Source of the DNA: Tamarix chinensis
Lineage: Eukaryota; Streptophyta; Magnoliopsida; Caryophyllales; Tamaricaceae
Direction of reading: 5' to 3'
Length of the DNA stretch: 64,000 bases
Assembly: GCA_030549775.1 (NCBI GenBank)
Contig: CM060174.1
Span: 27,656,117-27,720,116 of the forward strand
Shown here piece by piece: positions 58,576 to 64,000 of the stretch (position 1 is its first letter; each line of letters opens with the position of its first letter). Both the position numbers and the translations under genes were made by a program. A model generated the notes under the pieces. That model saw nothing but the letters and a program-made list of their open reading frames with translations. It ran no database searches and was not told the DNA's origin.

Positions 58576-61500
58576 CTATCAGAAAACAGCAAATAGTAAA
58601 TGGATGGTAAAGAGTGCGTGGAAAAGCAGACTTTACAAGCAAATTTAGGATAGTCAATTCACATGCAGGGAATGGAAGCTAAAATAAGATGATCAAATAA
58701 GGTTCATTGTGAGATCAAAATAGCAGTTCAGTGATACATACATACAATGTGATTCAATGAAGGATTAAAAGACAAAGCAGATTGACGGACATTCTTCCTT
58801 GAGAGGAGAAGAAGAAGAAGAAGAAGAAGAAGAAGAAGAAGAGGAAGCTTATAAGATTCAGTGCATGGTTTTTGAATATTTGCTGATGCATAGATGCAAT
58901 GTCAACAATTTAAAACAAGAACAGGTGACAATTATGCTGACAGAAGTGACATGCACAAATCGGAATCTCAGAAAGCATCTATGCTGCAGATCTTCTCTCT
59001 CTCTCTCTCTCTCTTTTCTCATATTTTTTTTATTTTTTTCTTTATTTTGTGTCTTCTTTTTGGGTGGGAGGTTGGGTTGTGTTTTTGTTTTTTTGGGGGT
59101 GGAGGGGGGATGGCCTACTTCCTTCTATGGGTGCCAGACATCAACAGAGAAGATAAGTTATAATGGGACTCTTGTTATTGGTACAGCTCAGACTTCTGAG
59201 AAGACTAACATATGACGCAAGCCTACTCTTAGCCTTCAGTTTCTCACAAACCTCACAACATTATTAATGAACTCTGAAAAATAATGAAATACATTGGTGC
59301 TTATTAACAAACATAAATATTTAGTCATAAGAAGATGACGATAAATACTAGCTAACATTCCTAAACTTGTGGGGACCTACGGAAAGAGGTATGTCACAAG
59401 TACATGGGCCTGCTTTCCAATGGGCCAATGGGCTCAGAGTCTCAGGTTACAGGCCTTAAGATAGGGGTGGACTGTAGATTGCATCAGCATGTCACTTCGC
59501 AGAAAAAGAGGAGAAAGAAAAGTTTGGCCATATTTCATGATCTTGATACTCACAGAAATGTCTCCTCATAAACAATGGACACCCAGCAAATCCATTCGGG
59601 AAAATTTGTTCCCTCAGTTATTCAATTTCAGCTAGCTTGATTTTGGAGGACAAGACATTTGGAATCATAAAGCATACATCCATCTAATTTGTCCATTCAC
59701 AGTTCATATCTTGCTCATGTTACTTAATATAATTGCAAAGGGCTAAGTTGAGTGCCAATCAGTTTCCATGTTCAGCATACCTGAGCATCTAGACTCTGTC
59801 TTCTAGACATATTTATCTTTCAGGTTCAAAATAAAGGTTAAATTTCTTAACATGCTCAGGAAACAAACTCATAAATACATATGAAGATAGACAAAAGAAA
59901 CTGCATGCATTAAATGTTTTTTTCTTTTTACCTCCTTCAAGATACGAGCTCTGTTTTGTAAAATCTTTTTATGCTCTGCGACAGCATCAAGCAGACTTCC
60001 TGCTTCTTGCTCGGTCTGAGACAGCAGTTTCCTCATAGCATATCTAACAGTTCCATGAGGCTTATTTATTCCCGAAGAACTACAGAAAGTCTCAGCCAAA
60101 AGTGACTGATTTAGAATCATAAATCCAAACGTCAAACCCCCAGTTAGCATCTCCAAAGACAGGCCTCCAAGCAGAGACACGCAGAATGATGATTTGGCAG
60201 TGGAAGATAGCTTTTCCAAAATAGGCTCCAAGTTCCATGAATTCCAACCCTTGGTGTTATATTCTAGTCCAGAAAATGAGGTGTCAATCAGGACCCTTGC
60301 CCCATATTTAGCACAAATTGATAACAGACTTTCTATTTCTTTATCACTATAAAGCGACCCTGTAGGGCTAACTGTAGGTCCACATATATACACCCATGGG
60401 CTTTTAACAGTTTCAAGTGCCTTGGAAAGTGAAGTGCCACTAAGCTTAAACCCAACCTCAGCATCCGTGGAAATACTGATGGTATTAGCCCTCAAAAATC
60501 TGGCAGCATAAACGTAGCTTCCATTGGAACCAGCAGGGAAGCAGAATGTTCCACCTTCTTGGATGCAGCAAAGTACTAGTTTGTTAAAAAGGGACAAGGA
60601 GGAGTCGGCATATACACACTCCATATAGTTATTTGTTTTGAATCCATACTTGGTCTTGACAAACTGCATGATGCTGCTAGTCACGTCAATCTCAGTTTCT
60701 GCCAAATTTTGCCTTGCAAAACTTTCAAATATAGCAGCCTTAACAGGTGATGGTAATGGCAAAAAGCTTTGGTCAACGTCCATGTGAATCAAGAAATTAT
60801 TATTGTCCACACCACATTTTGACAACTCCGCATGACTAAAGGCAGAGACAGCAGAGGTGGCAAATCCAATCATCTGAACAGAATTTTGCTCCTTCCATTC
60901 TCTCTGATAAAAAAGAACCAAAGTTAATAAAGCCAGAAAACTATTGATAATGCAGCAATACAACTCAAGATCAAAGATATACCAAGTTCAGCCTCAGTTT
61001 TGAGAATCGAAGGATAGCTACTCCTTTGTTTGGAAGCTTGGAACCCATGGATAAAAAAGCATCTCTTACCAGGGAATCAGATATTCTTTCTGTTTAGTTA
61101 TCTCCTTCAACTCTAAAATCAATTACATGGATTCTATCTTTGAGCACCTATAGTTCCGTTTCTTTTTTTTTTTTCTTTTTTTAGGTTTGATGCAGGAGCA
61201 TGTCCTAGAAGTTGTCCTATACTTGAAAGGGAAGCTAATGAAGCCATATTAGAAGAAGTTATTTCAAAGAATTGGATCAAAAGAACACACAAGGATCAAA
61301 TAAGGAGGTAGCATGGATTATAAAAGGACATGAAGGTCATTCTGAAGAGTTTAATGAAAACATGTGGCTTGCACATAATCATCAAGAAGCTTGTTTTAGA
61401 TCTACTGTTTTAGAATTTGACATGAAGATTAGGAAAAATTATATATAGATCTATTGTTTTAGAATTTGATTTATTTTTTGTGAGTGCATGAGTATGGCAT

Positions 61501-63845
61501 GGATGTAAAGAGATTTTCTGTGCCTTTATCATATAGTTTTTAGCTTATCTTTGGTGTGGAAGAATCAGCTTGAATCAAGTATAAAAGCCTCCTGCAATCA
61601 CGTTGGTTTTGGCATGGTCGTATGAAAGTAATCACATTGAATCTTCAATTGAATTCTATATGAGTTCTTTTCTACGTTTGTCAATTCTATGTAAGTAAAA
61701 ATTTTAAACTCTTTATATTTTTCCTTTTTTAGGTTAATATAGAGTTTTATGCCAAATTTATATAATTAATTCCACCAGAATAGCCACGTTGAATCCATAC
61801 ACAAACATACATTTACATAAAATAACAAACTTTCATCATCTTCTTCCTTTGAAACCCTAAACCTAGCCTACCAATGTCCTTTTACAGCTGAATTAAGCCA
61901 TGTTCTTCCTCATTAATCATGCCTTCATCTCACCATTAATACCCATCATCAAACCCTCAACAATCATCACCCATCATCCATACATAGACCTAGCAAAAAA
62001 ACCTCAAACCCTAACCGCAGTCACCTTTTTATCATCTTTTCTCACCCTGTTTTGATTTGGTTTTTTGTAATTCATCCTAAAACCTGCTCCTTTGGGTGTG
62101 TATTTCTCCTACGCATCAAAATTTCTTGGACTAAAGATTCATCTCTGTCTGTTTTTTGTGAGCAGGGTAGCAATCAGCAGCTAAGTGATATGTATCTTCA
62201 TAATGTTTCCAACTGAGCCAATTGTAGTAGATTGAATGCTGGGTCATAAGATGGCACTTTACAAAGTTATACTCTCTTCAGGAAGTCCATGAGAAAGAAA
62301 AATGTTGTTGAAAGGATTTCCATGAATACTTTAAGATCAAGAATTTTAGTTTCAATCTAGCAGAACAGACACTACGCCTACATTGAGTAACAACTGATCA
62401 AAAGTAAGTTGAAAGAAAAAGGTGATAAACGATATGGGAAAATAGATCGGTCTTGGACGATGCTTCATTGATTACGTGGGGCTTGCGGAAAAGTTAATGC
62501 TGTTTGGCTGGTTGCAATTAGGAGGTTAAACTTTCAAGATTAACTTTTCAAATGCATTCTTTAATCTTTGTTTTGTGCATGGCTGTTTCTAAATATATGT
62601 TTTTAGGTTAATTTTGCCTCAATTACCTCACCAAAGAACAAGCTGTCATTATGGGTCTTACTAAGACCTCTCTGGTGTTGAAACTGATAAAATATACTCT
62701 ACCAGCAGAGTGACAAATAAAAAGTCTCACTGCCATCCTTAAAGTTCAGCAGTTGTGTACATCAATTTTTCTTTTATTTTCATTTATTGTTTACTTCTAT
62801 TTGCGGAAGTGATGTTATCGCTTAAAAGATGTCCAGCATACCCTTCAATAGAAGAATACTTCCAGGACTCCAGGAATTCAATAAATGATGCTAATCTCAG
62901 CCTAAGCCTACTGTTACCAAGTCAATTTATATAATTTCTCATACAAAAATAAAATTGAATTTATGCTAATTCATAGCAGAGAATACCAAAAAAAAAAAGT
63001 ATAAAAAACCTTAATAGGTGGGTGCCGATCAGCCAGTTGAAAAGCAAGAAGCTCATGCAAAAGGCAGCCATAATAGTACTGACTTATCAGCGCTGTGTTT
63101 CCTTCCAGAAGCTCCACTGTCCTGGAGAGTGCTTTAAGAATATCATCCTCTTCAGCAATAACAAAAGCCACTTCAAGGTCTGCATACACCTGCAACAAAT
63201 AATTTGGTACACTTCATGCACAACATTTTGGGTGGCTGAAGAGCAAATAACACCGGTCCATCAGTTAAGCAATTAGAATGACACTTTTTTTCGACTATTT
63301 TCTTTTTGAAAGAAATTTTCTATTTAATTTTAGATAATATTGTTGTCTGCATAATTTACAATATATAAAGTATATACCTGATGTAAAAATGATTGGAACA
63401 CTTCATACATGACATTTTAAGTTGTTGAAGAACAAATAACACTGGTTGATCAGTTAAGTGATCAGAATAATTTTGTTTTCTTAGATACTATTGATCCATG
63501 GTGTACATAATATAAAATATATACCTGGTTTTTCAATAAACCACAAATGATTGCAGCATGTGGTGGGAGTGATGTTGCAGCAAGATATTTCAGCACACCA
63601 TTAGAACTAGGCAGGCTGGACAGCTCAAAATGATCAGAGATATCCAACAGAAGACGGGAACCATTTTCTCTGGTTGCATCTAAGAGTTGCTCAAAAGCAG
63701 CACTGGTAACAGACTCAAAACTAGCAATCCCCGTAACTACGACCTCAGGCTTCAGCCTCTTGATCAGTTCCACCATTAAATCTGACTGACGTGGGGCTTC
63801 TATGACAGTAATTACATCATCTGGAGGTTGACAAGCATCTGGCTT
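58249..63845 (-). CDS. MMT1: Methionine S-methyltransferase, 3' half of gene, four exons
   Basis: The enzyme transfers a methyl group from S-adenosylmethionine to methionine, making S-methylmethionine, in the cytosol; this feeds the plant S-methylmethionine cycle and sulphur transport. The window holds 599 codons in four exons (63525-63845, 63010-63189, 59932-60903, 58249-58575), all phase 0 with GT-AG borders and no internal stop. They cover the linker and the aminotransferase-like C-terminal domain. The methyltransferase domain that does catalysis would be encoded beyond 64000. Family assignment rests on IHMDVDQSFLP, KAAIFESFARQN, GPTVSPTG, DTSFSGLEY and SWTGIPGYCRF-like LWTGIPGYCRFTIALE. 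Plant MMT is about 1,080 residues in total. Confidence 0.9.
58576..59931 (-). other. MMT intron with microsatellites
   Basis: 1,356 bp, GT-AG. Holds (GAA)n at 58806-58843 and (CT)n at about 58994-59016 followed by T/G-rich sequence. Frames at 58799-59215 come from these repeats. Confidence 0.8.
58806..58843. repeat. (GAA)n microsatellite
   Basis: About 12 GAA units inside the last MMT intron. Confidence 0.95.
59932..60903 (-). CDS. MMT1: MMT exon, main aminotransferase-like domain
   Basis: Acceptor TATCAG before AGAGAATGG at 60903, donor GAG|GTAAAAAG at 59932; 324 codons. From the start: MIGFATSAVSAFSHAELS, IHMDVDQSFLPLPSPVKAAI, VYADSSLSLFNKLVLCCIQE, FCFPAGSNGSYVYAARFL, YICGPTVSPTGSLYS and VLIDTSFSGLEYN. 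GPTVSPTG corresponds to the NPTG region and DTSFSGLEY to the D-x-Y region of fold-type I aminotransferases. At the position of the PLP lysine (SK in active enzymes) the sequence reads SLLGGLSLE, so PLP chemistry is unlikely. Confidence 0.92.
60904..63009 (-). other. MMT intron, 2.1 kb, with an LTR-like fragment
   Basis: GT-AG intron. Apart from the LTR-like part at 61188-61930 it is unremarkable T/A-rich sequence. Confidence 0.8.
61188..61930 (+). mobile_element. LTR-like fragment in an MMT intron
   Basis: Starts TGATGCAGGAGCATGTCC, nearly the start of the E 3' LTR (TGATGTAGGAGCATGTCT), and later shows GTATAAAAGCCTCC as a TATA box, TTGAATTCTATATGAGTTC and a CATCATCTTCTTCC stretch, in the order seen in the E LTR. 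A right end and target duplication were not found. Probably a decayed solo LTR, antisense to the gene. Confidence 0.6.
63010..63189 (-). CDS. MMT1: MMT exon, linker region
   Basis: Acceptor TTGCAG before GTGTATGCA at 63189, donor AAG|GTTTTTTA at 63010; 60 codons. It reads VYADLEVAFVIAEEDDILKA, LSRTVELLEGNTALISQYYY and HELLAFQLADRHPP. This precedes the REWKEQN start of the next exon in the normal MMT order. Phase 0 on both sides. Confidence 0.9.
63190..63524 (-). other. MMT intron
   Basis: 335 bp, GT-AG. It contains a diverged direct repeat: TTGGTACACTTCATGCACAAC to CAATTAGAATGAC (63212-63282) resembles TTGGAACACTTCATACATGAC to TGATCAGAATAAT (63392-63470). Confidence 0.75.
63525..63845 (-). 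CDS. MMT1: MMT exon, linker region
   Basis: Acceptor TTGCAG before AAGCCAGAT at 63845, donor CCAG|GTATAT at 63525; 107 codons. It reads KPDACQPPDDVITVIEAPRQ, LIKRLKPEVVVTGIASFESV, LLDISDHFELSSLPSSNGVL and PPHAAIICGLLKNQ. LLLDISDHFELSSLP and HAAIICGLLKNQVY are typical of the region joining the methyltransferase and aminotransferase-like domains. Earlier exons lie past the window edge. Confidence 0.9.
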
Positions 63846-64000
63846 CTGCAAGAAAATATATGGAATTGATTTTCTGTTTTGTTGTGTTGCCTGATTCAAC
63901 TAATAATTGACAGCATGCAGCTCAAGTAGACTACACATGATAGAAATGGGAAAGAACCATACAAGCTACAAAACAAGCTATATATCCAAATGTAAACAAT
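63846..64000 (-). other. Part of an MMT intron at the window edge
   Basis: Follows the acceptor of the 63525-63845 exon; no coding sense, donor outside the window. Confidence 0.7.

Noticed and set aside
58799..59215. 138-codon frame starting with a Glu run
   Set aside because: Lies in an MMT intron and starts in a (GAA)n microsatellite.

Overview
This window is plant nuclear DNA, most likely from a eudicot. It is AT-rich, carries one recognisable cellular gene (methionine S-methyltransferase, cut by the right edge) and is otherwise almost wholly built of old, broken retrotransposons. Everything was read by eye; element ages, copy numbers and exact percent identities were not computed.

Layout. 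(1) 1-9960: a decayed Athila-like Ty3/gypsy element on the minus strand. It has a partial 3' LTR at the left edge, a polypurine tract, integrase, RNase H, reverse transcriptase, protease and gag, each split by stops or frame breaks, and a tRNA-Asp-type primer site. A 5'-truncated LINE lies antisense inside gag (7575-9054). (2) 9961-17665: fragments of long LTRs whose ends look like TGTAACACCC/GGGTGTTACA (called 'long-LTR family' below), plus a decayed minus-strand Ty3/gypsy pol with its 3' LTR. (3) 17666-52134: one host Ty3/gypsy element on the plus strand (called E), only about 5.9 kb of its own sequence, blown up to 34.5 kb by insertions. (4) 52466-57123: another solo long LTR. (5) 57811-57850: a short interstitial telomeric repeat. 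(6) 58249-64000: the 3' half of methionine S-methyltransferase on the minus strand, four exons.

The most informative structure is the nest inside E. Most boundaries can be set by 5-bp target-site duplications: E (AGTTA/AGTTG) holds solo LTR D in its 5' LTR (ATTGT) and solo LTR F in its integrase (ATTAT). F holds solo LTR G2 (imperfect CCATT/TCATT). G2 holds solo LTR G1 (TTGAC). G1 holds a composite insertion A/B (AAACC). The B arm of that composite holds solo LTR C (GTAGG). The sites of D and C can be checked against uninterrupted copies elsewhere in the window, and removing F puts the integrase back in frame.

The oddest object is the A/B composite (33933-44776). Both of its outer ends are the same U5-type LTR end, in inverted orientation, yet it is flanked by a perfect 5-bp duplication. 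A normal LTR element has a U3 end on one side and a U5 end on the other. The pattern fits integration of an aberrant cDNA in which antisense R-U5 (strong-stop-like) sequence was joined to a sense U5 tail, primer site and gag. The LTR family also carries repeated modules: subfamily-specific minisatellites, clusters of a degenerate ACCAATCRAYTGGTT-like palindrome, and a roughly 0.5-1 kb pyrimidine-rich, CAGC-rich tract downstream of a TATA box.

The retrotransposons do not work together with the gene; they form the flank of it. Methionine S-methyltransferase makes S-methylmethionine from methionine and S-adenosylmethionine. Its four exons here are open, in phase and bounded by GT-AG sites, so it looks functional, with an LTR-like fragment inside one intron.
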